Positions 1-11,696 of a DNA stretch of 64,000 nt are shown in pieces. The notes beneath the pieces were generated by a model, which saw only the letters and a program-made list of their open reading frames with translations, had not been told where the DNA came from and ran no database searches. Source of the DNA: Larix kaempferi (Eukaryota; Streptophyta; Pinopsida; Pinales; Pinaceae); NCBI GenBank assembly GCA_027924585.1, contig BSBM01000592.1:2542001-2606000 (forward strand). Reading direction: 5' to 3'. Position 1 is the first letter of the stretch, and every line of letters starts with the position of its first letter. The translations under genes and the position numbers were made by a program.

Positions 1-1583
1 CACTTAGAGAACTGGATGACATCGGACCGCATACATCAGAGTGGATGATTTCCAAGATTCCTTTTGCCTTGCTTTCACTGCATGGAAATGCTTTCTTTAT
101 GTTGTTCCTTTTGCACATCCTTTGCAAACACCTTCATGCTTTGTCTTGATTTCAAGAAGACCCTCTACAGCTTTGCTTGCAATTAGTAGTGCTCTATAGT
201 GCACATGAGCAAGCCTTCTATGCCAAAGTTCACTTGGTTCCATGGATTCATGTACCATGGCATGTTCAGGTTGTCCCTTTAATTTATACAATCCTCCCTC
301 TTGCTCTGCAATCACCATTGCATCATCTATAGTTTTACCTTTTGGCCACGTTAGGACTTGGCCATCTACAAATGCAACCCGCATGCCTTTTGCATCCAAT
401 GTAGATATGGAGAGTAAGTTTTTCTTGAGCCCAGGTACATACAAAACATCTTTCATCTTCAAATACTTCCCAGAGTCTAGGTTGTAGGAGGCTTCACCAC
501 TTCCCTTGATAGGGTATTGATAGTCATCCCCAAGTTTCACCTTATGGAGTGACTCATGTTAAGATAGACTTACAAAAAATTCTTTAAACCCAGTCATGTG
601 TTTGGAAGCCCCACTATCAATAAGCCCATCATTACAACCATGAGAGATAGTACTTGTGAGAGCAGAGATTGGAACATATTCATCTTCGCTTGATGAGTCA
701 TCACTTTCTTCTCTAGCCTTCTTCCTGGGGGAGTCATCATCCTTGGCAGCATGAGCATGATATTTCCTTTTGTTATTCTTCTTCTTCTTGTTTAATTTGT
801 TGTTGTTGTTGTCCCTTTTGTTCTTGGGACAATCTGCAGCAAAGTGACCCTTCTCATTAAATGTGAAGCATCTTAGATCCTTCTTATTCTTTTGATGATA
901 GTGAGTGGATCTCTTGTGCTGAGAGTGCTCCTTCTTAGGCTTGCTTCTTTTGGTGTGAGCTGCGAGAGCTCGGTCTTCACTTCCCATATTTTCTTCTGAG
1001 GCTACGAGCCTAGCCTCTTCTTGTGAACATTCCTCCCACAGTCTACTGAAGGAGATCAATTTCCTTCTTACACAAATCCCTTGAATAAAGGAATCCCATG
1101 ACCTAGGAAGGTCATTCAGAGTGGTCATGAAAATTTCACCATTCTCCACCATTTCATCCATAGCTTCAAGTTGTTCCTTGATCTGAGAGATCTTGGAGAA
1201 ATAGGATTGAATGGTCTCTCCATTCTGAAGCTTTACCCCTTCAACTGATTCCGTAGAGTCATCTTCTGATTTATGTTCTTCCCTTCAAACAGCTTGGTCA
1301 AATAGTCAAACATAGCCTTGGGTGTCTTTGGAGATGACACATGTGGAATGAGGTGGTCTTTAATAGAATCAGTAATGATCCTCTTTGCCTTGACCAAATT
1401 CTTCTTATGTAATGCCTTAGCCTCTTCTTCCTCTGGAACAAGAACCTCTTCTCTTATGTAAGTATCCAATTCATTTTCTTCCAGGATTAACCCAATCCTA
1501 TACTTCCAGGCTCGAAAGTTATCATCCCCTTCAAGCTTATCCTCAAGCTTGGTGTGGTGAGACATCTTTAAAGAGTACTTCAA
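1..1583 (-). pseudogene. Copia-1 gag-protease-integrase start, broken
   Basis: Ty1/copia polyprotein in pieces. The Gag N-terminus starts at 1583 (GDDNFRAWKYRIGLIL region). A one-base shift near 1233 leads into the rest of Gag. The nucleocapsid knuckle begins CFTF and ends HFAADC, so the second Cys of CX2C is replaced by Phe. A protease site LIDSGASKHM lies near 600. A stop at about 559 is followed by the GAG-pre-integrase zinc segment (LWHRRLAHVH, then CKGCAKG) down to 97. Integrase starts in another frame (IIHSDVCGP) and leaves the window. Lysine- and Asp/Ser-rich stretches lie between knuckle and protease. The frameshift, stops and lost Cys mark it as inactive. Confidence 0.88.
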
Positions 1584-2128
1584 ATGGAAATAGAAAAGAT
1601 TTAGGTCTTACCACTTGATTTGCAGAAATCCAGATCTGGAGCTGAACTAGGGTTTGTCAAAGAAACCCTAAAAATTCAAAATGTGAATTTCAACTTTCTG
1701 GAAGGATAGAAAGATGCACCTTGATGAGCTGATTAGCCTGGTATACTCAGAATTTGAGTTTTGCAAAGTTTCACCCTTTAGGAATTCCTTTTAGTCTTCC
1801 AGGATTCGTTGGGGAGGACCCTGAATTAGGGTTTGAGTTTTCCAGAGATTTACATAGCCACAAATATCGATCCAAAGCTCTAAACTTCGATTTTTCCAAG
1901 GAGCTTACAGCTATGTCTTCAGATTTTAGAAATTCCTATTTTTGTGGAAACCCTAATTTTTAGGGCCAAAACTGAAAGTGCTCAGAATTGAATTCTGATT
2001 GGACAGAAAGATTCACCTTACTGAGGAGAGTCAATCTATCATATTACTTTCCCAAAATCTTTCGAGAGAAACCCAATAAACAAGAAACCCTAGTTTCCGC
2101 TACTACACAATGTCTTCTTCTCAAGGAA

Positions 2129-2140
2129 GCTCTGATACCA
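2129..2140 (-). promoter_or_regulatory. Primer binding site, Copia-1
   Basis: On the minus strand this reads TGGTATCAGAGC, the classic plant site complementary to the 3' end of initiator Met tRNA. It directly abuts the LTR end. Confidence 0.92.
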
Positions 2141-2742
2141 TGTTAATTTTTTAGCATTAATTCAATATACTCTAGGATCTTTACTGAGAGAATAACATGT
2201 ATAGCATATCAATCATATCAAGCATGTCAATCATGTCAATCACAACAAGAGGCAAACATAAGAGACAATAGACACACAGAGTTTCCGTGGGGAAAATCCT
2301 AAGGTGAAAAACCCCACAACTTCCTCAGAGATAGATAGAGCAATAATACAACCAAAGTACAACCCAAGTACAAGAGATAGTCTTCTCCTAGAAGATGATC
2401 CTCCTCCTCACATGTGCGCCACTTTTCGAGTGATGTAGAAGTGAGTAATGAGATGTCCAAATAGAGATCTCCCGATCTCTATTTATACTTGTCCTGTCCT
2501 GCCCAATAAACTAATGGGGCTGACTTGTCTAGCTTAGCCTAATAACCCATGGTTAACTTAATCACGGCTGACCCCACACATGGTGGTCTAATAACCCATC
2601 GGCAAGTTACGACACTTGTGACACTTGTAAATACAAATGATGACACCTCCTTATAGAGGAATAACACATCTCTATAGGAGTACAATATACATAGATGAAA
2701 TACATAGGTGAAATACATTTCGAAGTTACATATACATCAACA
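2141..2742 (-). repeat. Copia-1 5' LTR (602 bp)
   Basis: Runs TGTTGATG...TTAACA on the minus strand and ends directly at the primer site. A TATA-like motif (TATAAATAG on the minus strand, near 2480-2490) would be its promoter. It contains the block of purine-rich and ACCCCAC segments also found in the Copia-3 LTR at 37355-38043. Confidence 0.9.
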
Positions 2743-2776
2743 TAGAGAATGGTAGAAGGACTTTTGGCAGGTGAAA
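2743..2776. other. Spacer between Copia-1 and element T
   Basis: Thirty-four bases between the Copia-1 LTR and the T 3' LTR. The last five, TGAAA (2772-2776), are one copy of T's target duplication. Its partner is TTTCA at 49168-49172, in reverse orientation. Confidence 0.7.
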
Positions 2777-2990
2777 TGCAGCAACCGTATCTGGTTGGAC
2801 TGTTAATAGTCAAATCCAACTTTCATATTGAATGATAAATAAGAATAATATATTAGATGATGCTAATAAATTACAATAAGATTGCCTTTTATAGGGCTTG
2901 AGCAAGCATAGTGAAGGGTTACGCCCTTTCACTAGTAACCTAATAATCTATTAATTTATAAATAATAATACTAATGAAATATTCACAACA
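2777..2990 (-). repeat. Element T 3' LTR (214 bp)
   Basis: On the minus strand it starts TGTTGTGAATATT and ends GTTGCTGCA. It pairs with the 214-bp copy at 49173-49386, with about 15 differences by eye (about 7%). A polypurine tract (minus strand TAAGGGGAAGGCAA, 2991-3004) abuts it on the internal side. Confidence 0.88.
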
Positions 2991-3134
2991 TTGCCTTCCC
3001 CTTAGGAAAGCTTTGTCCTCAAAGTTTGAGTATTTTCCTAATGTCGTCCTTTATTCGGATTCGACATTGGTATTAGAATCAGACGATATTTCTTGTGCAG
3101 AGACTTGCACTTCCTCTCCATTGGTGATTATGCA

Positions 3135-3728
3135 CTATATTGTCTGGTTGTTCCTACATTTATGGCGTGGGGTCCAGTCATCACCGCATCGACAACATAT
3201 GTTTTTCTTCTTTTTTCTATTATCAGAGTAACTATTAGATGACTTTGATCTATTTTTCGTTTCATAGGCATATGATTGAGGTTTGTGGCATTGATAGACG
3301 GGTGACCAAGTATATGCACAGTACCTACATTGTGTCTCTTTTTCTTGTTGATAATGGTTATTGCCTCTTATTTTTATTCCTTCCAATTTGTGTTTTGTGG
3401 CTTTTGCTTTATGTCTTGCTACTTCTACGTTAGGCATGTCATGTAACTTTAACTCTTTTTGGAGGTATGGTTTAAGACCTCCTAAATAGGTTTTGAGTCT
3501 TTGCTTGTCGGACAACCCAAATACTCGTGTCGATAAGGATTCCCACTGATGTGTGAATTTCTCCATGCTTCCAACCTGTTGTAATCTAGTAAGTTTATTG
3601 AAAAATTCATCTTCTTTGATTCGTTGAAACCTATTAAAAATATCATTTTTGAACAAGTTCCAGGAGTAGGCAAAATTGTCTCTCTTCCACCATAAGTACC
3701 AATTATAGGCGTACCCTTCCATATGCAT
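3135..3728 (-). pseudogene. Element T gag, C-terminal part
   Basis: Ty3/gypsy-type Gag. This part begins at the Copia-2 insertion and carries the capsid region (GYAYNWYLWWKR, then LGGLKPYLQKEL). Two Cys/His clusters of nucleocapsid type follow: CRYC...CHK and CCRCGDDW...HKC. They are atypical in spacing. The frame ends about 145 bases before the 3' LTR, with no protease, RT or integrase. The N-terminal part continues at 9665-10528, and the two parts align in frame once Copia-2 and one copy of its 5-bp duplication are removed. Gag would form particles carrying element RNA. Enzymes would have to come from another element. Confidence 0.82.
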
Positions 3729-4449
3729 TGTTATAAAATTATTATACCTATGTACATTAATCATTTATTAATTGATGGTTAATTAGTGCCTAAGTGATTA
3801 ATTATTACATCCCTAAGTTGGTTAGTTGGTAAATGGTCAAATATCTTGAACTAGTTAGCAATGTGAACAAACCTGTGCATGTGCTGAGTCAAACTAGCTG
3901 TTGGGTGCGCTCCTCAGGGAATTTAATGCATTCAGTATGCCTAGAGCACCCTCCCTAGGTCAATTAATGCATTCAGCATGCTTCTCTTCTACCTAGGGCG
4001 CACATGCTTAGAATGTGGACAATCTTGCCAACTTTGTCCAATGTTTGGCCAATTCTAGCTTCCTAACCACTAACCAACTAGATTCTCCACATGTGTGAGG
4101 TCACATGGGCCTGTCCAGTCATTCCCAACATTCACACAGCAGTTTTGAACCAGTTTGGGATGGTTTGGGATATTTTGGTCAACCTAGGGGGGTTTGAGCT
4201 TTTTCTAAGCTAGCTCAGTGTGAACACTCCAGATGGATTCGAATTGTTCCAGATTTGTATATATGGAGGTTCTTAACCTATTTTGAGGTTGGACAGTTAA
4301 TAATATTGCAGTTATTTTCACCCATTTCATGTGTTAATACATTTTGTTCTTCATTTTACAGATTTATGCTATTCTTGCAAATGTTGTGCAATCTTTTCAC
4401 TAGTGAGGAATCCATAGTAGCTAGGTTTTGCTGTGATTGAGATTTTACA
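3729..4449 (+). repeat. Copia-2 5' LTR (721 bp)
   Basis: Starts TGTTATAAAATT and ends GATTTTACA, directly before the primer site. A TATATATGG motif near 4257 is a possible TATA box. Identical in length to the 3' copy. Confidence 0.93.
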
Positions 4450-4461
4450 TGGTATCAGAGC
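4450..4461 (+). promoter_or_regulatory. Primer binding site, Copia-2
   Basis: TGGTATCAGAGC, complementary to the initiator Met tRNA 3' end, starting at the first base after the LTR. Confidence 0.95.
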
Positions 4462-4723
4462 TCTTGGAGCTACAATTCGAACCAGCAAGACTGTTTTAGT
4501 GGATTGCCAGAAGCAGTGGAGAAACCACAGAATTCCTGAGGCCATTGCTTTGAGTCTTTGGAGAAATCTAGTGGCTCTTCTCAGGTGTGATGCTCTCCCG
4601 AATGCACCCACTATCCAAACAGGGTTCAAATCTGTTAGTGTAGATCCCTCCTAAGTGATTTGAGAGTTTTTTGCAGGTATTGAAGATCAACATTGTCAGC
4701 AAGTGCGCATTGCAGCAGAGAAG

Positions 4724-5570
4724 AATGGAGCCATCTCACCCAAATGTGCTTACTCCCTTCAACTATTTCGATTGGAAGGCAGAAATGGTGATTTTGCTGA
4801 GATCTAAGGGTCTCTACAGAATTACGATGGGCACTGAGGTGGAGCCAAACTCAGCTGTGGAGAAATCCAAGTTTTTTAACAGAATGGATGAGGCATTTGG
4901 CCTCCTTTGTCTCATCATTTCGAGAGACCTCCCGTTTCATGTAGAAATTCTAGCAACTCCAATTGAAATGTGGCTCAAGCTTGAGACCTTGTTTGGAAAG
5001 ACTGATGAGATGAGAGGCCACCAGCTCGAAAAATGAGCTTGTTTCACTGAGCCCAGGGAATTTTGATTCCATCCAGGACTTCTTCACCAAGTTCAAGAAC
5101 TTGGTCTTGCAGATCAGACAATGTGGCATAGAGAAGAAAGAAGAACAGTTGGTGTTTTCCATTTTCTCCAAACTGGGTTCTGAATACTCAGTTTTTGTGT
5201 CTTCCTTCAACTCCACAAGGCTCACAGTTAGAGGTTGGAAGATGCCATCTTTGGCTGAATTCATGGAGATGCTAACTCAAGAGCAAGACAAGCTGGTCTT
5301 GATGGGCTCCATCAAGTAAAAAGACCAATTTCTTGTAGCTGGAGATTCGAAATATGGAAGAGGAAAGCAAAAACCCAGGGGGGCGAAACCTCAAGAGAAG
5401 AAGAGGAAGGATGAGACGCCCAAATCCTCTGAGGGGGTTTCGAATCCTGTCAAGAACAAGGGAAAGAAGTCTGAGAAGACAAAATGCAGCTACTGTCAAA
5501 GGGGTTTTCACCCAGAGAGTTCATGCATGAAGAAAACCATAGACATCATGACCCATCTCCTACAGAAAAA
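4724..5570 (+). pseudogene. Copia-2 gag
   Basis: Ty1/copia Gag from the ATG at 4724 (MEPSHPNVLTPFNYFDWKAE, the UBN2-like start). An early TGA at 5034 and frame changes break it. Capsid helices follow at 5040-5320 and a Lys/Pro-rich stretch at 5340-5480. A Cys/His cluster near 5484-5530 (CSYCQRGFHPESSC) replaces the canonical CCHC knuckle. The leader between primer site and ATG is about 260 bases. It would form the particle shell, but as read it is truncated. Confidence 0.85.
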
Positions 5571-5641
5571 ATAATATTCCTCTTCCTGAAAGTTCCAAGA
5601 AGAAGGAGTGCGTTTCTGAAGACAAGGAGAGTTTCCATGCT

Positions 5642-6973
5642 TTGGTGGATTGTTCATATCATTCACCCTTGTTCATCATTGATTCAGGTGCCTCAAGGAA
5701 CATGGCTTCTTCAAGAGATTCATTTTCTGAACTTGCACCCTATAGTGGTCTCTCTATTCGAATGGGAGATGACTCAGAAATCCCTACTCATGGCATTGGG
5801 AAAATCTCTATGGAGAATGGCTTCTTCTCCAATGTGCTGTATGTACCAAACCTTGCAGCAAACTTGCTCTTTGTATATCAAATGACACATACTATATCAG
5901 CAAAGAAAGTTGTCTTCACTCAGGATGATGTGGAGATATCAGAAATTTCCACCGGGAAAATTGTTGCAATGGGTGTTGCAAACCATGATATGAGGATGTA
6001 CAAGTTCTCCCACTTTCTCGAGTTCTCTTCACCAAGTGTAATTTTGTCACATGGGAATGAGACCAGAAAGCTATGGCGTCAAAGGTATGGTCACCTAAAC
6101 TAGAGATATATTCAAGATTTGAGCAAAGGAGAGATGGTAGAAGGGCTGCCACAAATCAGTTTTTCCAATGGAACATGCAAGGGTTGCATGGTTGGGAAGC
6201 ATCCTGAAAAGAAGTATGACAAAGGGAAGGCAAGGAGGGATGATCAACCACTTGGGATAGTGAATTTTGATTTGATAGGTCCACTCCCCACTCCCTCCTA
6301 TGGCTGCAGCAAATATATGCTCACCTTCATCGATGACTACTCAAGGTACTGCTGGTTATTTTTCCTTAAGCAAAAATATGAAGTCTTTGAATGTTTCAAA
6401 ATTTTCAAGAGTATGGTTGAGAACTTCAGTGGGAAGGCCATGAAGGTTTTGAGGACTGATAATGGCAGAGAGTATGTCAATAAGAATCTGCAGTAGCTCT
6501 GTCAAGAGCATGGCATTCAGATGCAACACTCAGTGCCCTACACACCACAGCAAAATGGTGTTGCAGAGCGCAAAAATAGAGCACTGAAAGAGATGGCAAC
6601 TTGCATGTTGCAAGCAAGGGAATTGTCTCCTAAATTGTGGGCTGAAGCTATGAATTGTGCAGCATATGTTCAAAACATAGCACCACACAAAGCATTGCAA
6701 GGAATTACTCCATTTGAAGCATGGATGGGCCACAAGCCCGATATTTCACATTTCAGAATTTTTGGCTCAAGGGCTTGGGCCAGAATTCCACCGGAGAAGA
6801 GAAAGGCCTTGCAGCCCAAAAGCAAGGAGTCAATCATGGTTGGGTATGCAGAGGATTCCAAGGGCTACAAGCTCTTTGATCCATCCACTCTCAAAACTTT
6901 CATCGAAAGAAGTGTCAAATTCGAAGGAGAAGAGTTTTTGCAAGCTAGTGAACAAGGTGATGGGGAATGCTGA
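5642..6973 (+). pseudogene. Copia-2 protease and integrase
   Basis: A retropepsin site IIDSGASRNM lies near 5677. The GAG-pre-integrase zinc segment follows (LWRQRYGHLN, then CKGCMVGKH), with a TAG after HLN at about 6102. The integrase core shows all three catalytic regions: FDLIGPLP near 6269, LRTDNGREY near 6450, and PYTPQQNGVAERKN near 6537, giving D, D and E. A TAG at about 6494 interrupts between the second Asp and the Glu. The C-terminal part, with GYAEDSKGYKLFDP, ends near 6973. The order integrase before RT is diagnostic of Ty1/copia. Confidence 0.9.
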
Positions 6974-7259
6974 TTTCCTCGTCTTGATGATGAAGTAAGT
7001 AGTGATTCTTATTCTGATATTTCTGATTTTGATATTGCTGAAGATGATGTTGATATGAATTCTGAACATATCCCTCCCTCAAGGCCCAAGTGGGCAGAGA
7101 AAACAATTCAAAGTGCCGGAGAGCTTGTGGGAGATCCCCAAGATGCTAGGAAAACTAGATCTCAAATTCACAATTCCTTTGCATGTGATAATTATGATCT
7201 GAGTGAGGCATGTTATTTGATGGTTGGATCTGATCAAATGTCATATTCATAATCATGTA

Positions 7260-8755
7260 CAAACCCAAGGTGGACATCATCCATGCAAGAAGAGATGAAC
7301 TCACTCCATGAGAACAAAACTTGGGATTTGGTCCCTCTTCCTCCCAAGAGGAAACTAGTGCAATGCAAATGGATTTATAGAACCAAAGTTGGATCTGATT
7401 GCTCTGATTTGAAGTATAAGGCTAGGTTGGTGGATAAGGGTTACTCTCAGGTCTAAGGAGTGTACTATACAGAGACATTTGCACCGGTGGCAAAGATGGA
7501 CTCCATAAGACTAGTTTTGGCCATTGGGGCTTCCAAGCGATGGGAGGTTCATGACATGGATGTAAAAAGTGCCTTTCTTCATGGGGATATGAATGAGGAG
7601 ATATATATGCAACATCCTAGAGGTTTTATTTCTGATCATACACTTGTTTGCAGGTTGAACAAGTCACTCTATGGGCTCAAGCAAGCTCCTAGAGCATGGT
7701 ATGCAAAAATGGACAATTTTCTGCTATCTTTGGGGTTTGAGAGGTGTAAGTCTGATCCAAATGTTTATATGCAGAATGTTAGTGATCTGATATTGATTAT
7801 TGCACTGTATGTTGATGATATTTTGATCACTGGTAGCTGCACCAAAGAACTTGACTCAGTTAAGAGAGCATTGCACAGTGCATTCTCCATGACCGATCTA
7901 GGATTGCTAAAACAATTTCTGGGTTTGGAGATAGACCAAACTGTGAATGGAATTTCTGTATGTCAGTCAAGGTATGCTTCAGATTTGCTGCATAAATTTA
8001 AGATGGCTGAATGTAATTCTGCAAAATTTCCATTTCTTTCAGGAGTTAAGCTTACAGAATGGGGTTATTCACCACTAGTTGACAGCTCGTTGTATAGGCA
8101 ACTTGTTGGAAGCTTGCTATATCTTACTCATTCTAGACCAGATTTGTCACATGATGTTGGGGTTGTTGCTAGGCACATGCAAGAACCTCATGAGATCCAT
8201 TGGAAGGCAGCCAAGAGGATCCTTCATTATGTTCAGGGTACTAAGTCCTTTGGTATCCATTATGTTGCTGGTTCATCTCTTGAACTAGTAGGATTTACAA
8301 ATTCTGATTGGGCTGGTGATTGTATCGATCGGAAATCAACTTCCAGTTATGTTTTTATGCTTGCACATGGACCTATATGCTGGTCAAGCAAGAAACAAAA
8401 CACTATTTCCTTATCTTCAGCTGATGTCGAGTACAGGGGAGCAGTTAATGCAGCCACACAATGTGTTTGGTTGCAAGGTATTCTTGCAGAGTTCGGGATT
8501 GTTTTTGATTCACCCACTATTCTTTGGTGTGATAATCAAAGTACAATCAAGATTTCCACCGATCCAGTATAGAGACATAGGACCAAGCACATAGAGATAC
8601 ACATCCATTACATTCGGGGTTTGGTGCATGAACGGACCATAGCATTGTAGTATTGCCCATCCAGTGAGCAAACTGTTGATATCTTCACCAAGTGTTTTAC
8701 CGAGAAGACCTTCACTCACCTTAGATCTTTGCTTGGGGTGAGTGATGCATGGTGA
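7260..8755 (+). pseudogene. Copia-2 reverse transcriptase and RNase H
   Basis: RT begins near 7270 ([18 protein letters not shown]), with a TAG at about 7455. It then reads open for 370 codons from 7460: ETFAPVAK, VKSAFLHGDM, SLYGLKQAPRAWY, and the catalytic ALYVDDILIT at about 7805. The RNase H region shows NSDWAGD, then LSSADVEYRGA and the ILWCDNQSTI segment near 8520. A TAG follows at about 8570, and the terminal helix (EQTVDIFTK) continues beyond it. Active-site Asp residues are intact. Stops are the only clear damage. Confidence 0.93.
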
Positions 8756-8927
8756 TGATTGTTGTATTCTGATATATTCCACATGTCCATTTTAGAGGGG
8801 AGATTTTATTTTCCATATGGTTTTCCTCCTTACCTTGGTTACATGGACAAATAAATTTTTATGATGTAAAAGGTGACTTGAGCCTAGTTGCCAAGGCCTT
8901 AATTTTTTATATTTCATTAAGTCTAGC

Positions 8928-8938
8928 TTAAGGGGGGG
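8928..8938 (+). promoter_or_regulatory. Polypurine tract, Copia-2
   Basis: A TTAAGGGGGGG-type purine run ends exactly at the 3' LTR start. This is the usual second-strand primer position. Confidence 0.88.
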
Positions 8939-9659
8939 TGTTAGAACATTATTACACCTATGTACATTAATCATTTATTAATTGATGGTTAATTAGTGCC
9001 TAAGTGATTAATTATTACATCCCTAAGTTGGTTAGTTGGTAAATGGTCAAATATCTTGAACTAGTTAGCAATGTGAACAAACCTGTGCATGTGCTGAGTC
9101 AAACTAGCTGTTTGGTGCGCTCCCCAGGGAATTTAATGCATTCAGCATGTCTAGAGAGCCCTCCCCAGGTCAATTAATGCATTCAGCATGCTTCTGTTCT
9201 ACCTAGGGCGCACATGCTCAGAATGTGGACAATCTTGCCAACTTTGTCAAATTTTTGGCCAATTCTAGCTTCCTAACCTCTAACCAACCAGATTCTCCAC
9301 ATGTGTGAGGTCACATGGGCCTGTCCAGTCATTCCCAGCATTCACACAGCAATTTCGAACCAGTTTGGGATGGTTTGGGATATTTTGGTCAACCTAGGGG
9401 GGTTTGAGCTTTTTCTAAGCTAGATCAGTGTGAACACTCCAGATGGATTCGAATTGTTCCAGATTTGTATATATGGAGGTTCTTAACCTATTTTGAGGTT
9501 GGACAATTAATAATATTACAGTTATTTTCACCCATTTCATGTGTTAATACATTTTGTTCTTCATTTTACAGATTTATGCTATTCTTGCAAATGTTGTGCA
9601 ATCTTTTCACTAGTGAGGAATCCATAGTAGCTAGGTTCTGCTGTGATTGAGATTTTACA
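8939..9659 (+). repeat. Copia-2 3' LTR (721 bp)
   Basis: Starts TGTTAGAACATT, ends GATTTTACA. It has the same length as the 5' LTR with about 24 substitutions, many of them C/T or G/A. Confidence 0.93.
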
Positions 9660-9664
9660 TGTAT

Positions 9665-10528
9665 TGACACATATTTCATCTTCTGCTCATCAAATTGATT
9701 ATTGTAAATGTCAAAGTATTATTCCGCTTTGTTTAGCCAAGCAACGCATTGGTCTTCACTTCCATTGTATTTCGTCAACTCTATTTTTGCCTTAGGTGGG
9801 TACACTATGTAAGGGTGATATTGATTGCCTTTTTCTTTATGGTTTGATGGTGGATCGGAACTACTTGACGATGTAAGTGACAAATTTGAACTGCTTCGTT
9901 GTTGGCGGTGATTTTTAGATTTTTTATTCTTTAATATCTTACTGATAGCTTCTATTTTGTTGTTTAATCGTGCCTCCATATCGAGCAGTACTTTTGTTTC
10001 TATCTCTTGATTAAGAGTCACATTTTTAATCTTAATTTATTTTTGCAATTCTTCTTGATTCTTGGCAAGTGCTTCCTGTGTGAAAATATGAAATGAGGCA
10101 TCTAGCATGTCTGGACTATTGACTTGGTCTATCTTAGGCATTAGCCTTTGTAACACCTCCATTAATGTATTATGGTTATGTGTCATGGTGCTCAAGTTTT
10201 GGGTTATGGTGTTTATGTTTTGAGTCATAGTACTCATTTTGTTATCCAATCCTTTTTGTTTTTCGCTCAGGATGTCAAAATCTTCATCTAGTCTTCTTTC
10301 TAGTACCAGAACAACTTCATCTTTGAGTTATTTTTTAAGCATTGTATTGTTATTTTTCATCTCTTCTCTCAAACTTTCTTGGTTCTTGGTGATGCGGTCA
10401 TTAAAGTCTTTCTCCAATTTCTCGATTTGGTCCTTCAACTCCTTCGTCATGCTTCTTAGATGTGGAGGTGAATAATTAGACCCAATTTTTATACGGTTGA
10501 ATAATGATAATAGTATTATTATTATCAA
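9665..10528 (-). pseudogene. Element T gag, N-terminal part
   Basis: The reading frame is shared by three open stretches (10528-10328, 10249-10037, 10021-9719), interrupted by two stops. The N-terminus is strongly coiled-coil (MTKELKDQIEKLEKDF, then further heptad-like Met/Leu/Asn-rich helices). A Ser/Pro linker and the capsid start follow (KIELTKYNGSEDQCVAWL, the typical gypsy 'F.G.ED...W' signature). It stops at the Copia-2 insertion and resumes at 3728. Confidence 0.82.
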
Positions 10529-11003
10529 AAGGAGGTATGGGTTAATGGTGCAAAGAAAACTAAAATATATATAATAATATTATTTAAAATAATAATTAGT
10601 ATAATTTTATTATAAAGTTTGGAATTTTGTTTTTAATAAAAATAATACTATATAATACTATTAATTATTATAATAATATATATTTATATTAAAATTTGGA
10701 AGTAGAGGGCTCGAAGGAGAGGGTGATGGAGTGTGTTGTGGATTGAAGCACGCAAGTACGAGGAAGGATGGTGTAGGAAAAGGATGGCAAAGGCGAGGGA
10801 TGGTGTACTGGATGCGATGGAAGGAAGGAGGGTGGCGGAGCTAGGAGGAGGGCATGCAAAGGAGCATGGAGCAAGCAACAAGGAGGAGAGAGGATCTGGC
10901 ACGAGGGAGAGGTTGCAGTTGGGATGGAGGGAGAAATGCTAGCGTGAGGATTGCGGGAAGAATGGTAGCTGGATCTGCGTGGGGAGAGAAGGAGTGAGGA
11001 TAG
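10529..11003 (-). other. Element T leader, gag-proximal part
   Basis: Not coding as far as I can see. 10529-10700 is very AT-rich (TATA/ATTATT runs). 10700-11003 is a pyrimidine-rich leader on the minus strand, which produces spurious Ser/Pro/His-rich frames. It ends at GATAG (10999-11003), the target duplication of X. The rest of the leader is at 49401-50157. Confidence 0.65.
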
Positions 11004-11675
11004 TGTTAACACCCAAAAAGTGCTCACTAGCTCATTCCCTTATTCACATGACCCATTTTTCCACTTTTCCACCATTTGAGCCTCTAAAGCCATCAAAAGG
11101 TCACCAAAAATACCATAATACACCTTTTTCCACTCAAAATATATATTTTTCCTCAAAAAACCCTCAAAAAGGTTCCAGAATTCCCAAAAAATATTAAAAG
11201 GGAATAAAAATATTCAAAAAAAAGAAAAAAAGAGGGAAAAAGGTACCTAAACCATGTTGGTCAATACCATTGGTTTCCTTAAAACCAAAATGGTATTCCC
11301 CATCACCAAAAACTATAAAAAGGTGATAGGGGCTCCTCACTTTCCATCCATCATCCATCCTATCCTCATGCTGTCAAAATCTCTCTTGAGTTCTTTGACC
11401 ACTTTAGCAATCTTGGAGAAGAGACCATTGGAGCTTGGAGCACCTCAACCTTGAGTTGCTCAACACCAAACATCCTCACCATTTGAGGTATCATAATACA
11501 AAAACCATTCTTTGTTACATTTCTTGTTCTTTCTGTCAATCATTTTAAATTTATTCTTATATGCACATGTTAATCTTAGATTAGTTTATAGTTGTATTTG
11601 CTTTTAATTCGAAGACTGCTATTACAAGTTAAAAGGTGCATCCTTGCACATGCTTGGTTGAAAAACCAAGCAATA
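11004..11675 (+). repeat. Element X 5' LTR (about 672 bp)
   Basis: Starts TGTTAACACCC; the end is aligned to the 3' copy (AAGCAACA there, AAGCAATA here). A TATAAAAA box at 11314-11321 lies about 360 bases before the end. It differs from the 3' LTR (50158-50840) by roughly 3% plus a short indel. The related Y-type LTRs share the same two ends but are clearly a separate subfamily. Confidence 0.88.
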
Positions 11676-11681
11676 GTTTTT

Positions 11682-11696
11682 TGGCGACTCCGCTGG
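11682..11696 (+). promoter_or_regulatory. Primer binding site, X (tRNA-Arg type)
   Basis: TGGCGACTCCGCTGG, six bases after the LTR. This fits the 3' end of plant tRNA-Arg with one mismatch. From memory, that is the primer reported for Ogre/Tat-type elements. It differs clearly from the Met-tRNA sites of the other elements here. Confidence 0.78.

Larger units (their letters stand above)
1..2742 (-). mobile_element. Copia-1: Ty1/copia retrotransposon, 5' part only
   Basis: Minus-strand Ty1/copia element cut by the left window edge. In element order it has a 5' LTR (2742 to 2141), an initiator-Met-tRNA-type primer site, a leader, gag, protease and the first part of integrase. The LTR and leader resemble those of Copia-3 (31137-38043), so the two are diverged members of one family. 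The outer flank at 2743 is the only one visible, so no target duplication can be checked. Confidence 0.9.
3729..9659 (+). mobile_element. Copia-2: nearly complete Ty1/copia nested in T gag
   Basis: A 5.93-kb element with two 721-bp LTRs, primer site, gag, protease, integrase, RT, RNase H and polypurine tract in Ty1/copia order. Flanking pentamers are TGCAT (3724-3728) and TGTAT (9660-9664), one C-to-T change apart. Removing the element joins the T gag halves in frame. The LTRs differ at about 24 sites by eye (about 3.4%). Several in-frame stops make it non-functional, but it is one of the best-preserved elements here. Confidence 0.93.
2777..11003 (-). mobile_element. Element T, 3' portion: gag-only LTR retrotransposon
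   Basis: Minus-strand element with a 214-bp LTR, a gag gene and nothing between gag and the 3' LTR. Copia-2 (3729-9659) is nested in its gag. X interrupts its leader at 11003/11004. The missing 5' end (LTR, primer site, start of leader) is at 49173-50157 on the plus strand, displaced by an inversion. Without the nested elements T is about 3.3 kb. That plan (LTR, gag, LTR, no pol) fits the terminal-repeat gag-only (TR-GAG) class, which would rely on the pol of other elements. Confidence 0.8.

Noticed and set aside
10684-11027. Ser/Pro-rich minus-strand frames
   Set aside because: Same pyrimidine-rich T leader seen from the other piece, crossing into the X LTR.
11254-11454. Short protein repeated in the LTRs (also 50347-50580, 14098-14424, 23896-24243, 62991-63317)
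   Set aside because: Open frames recur because the LTRs themselves are recent copies. No start context or domain, and the frames span the TATA region.
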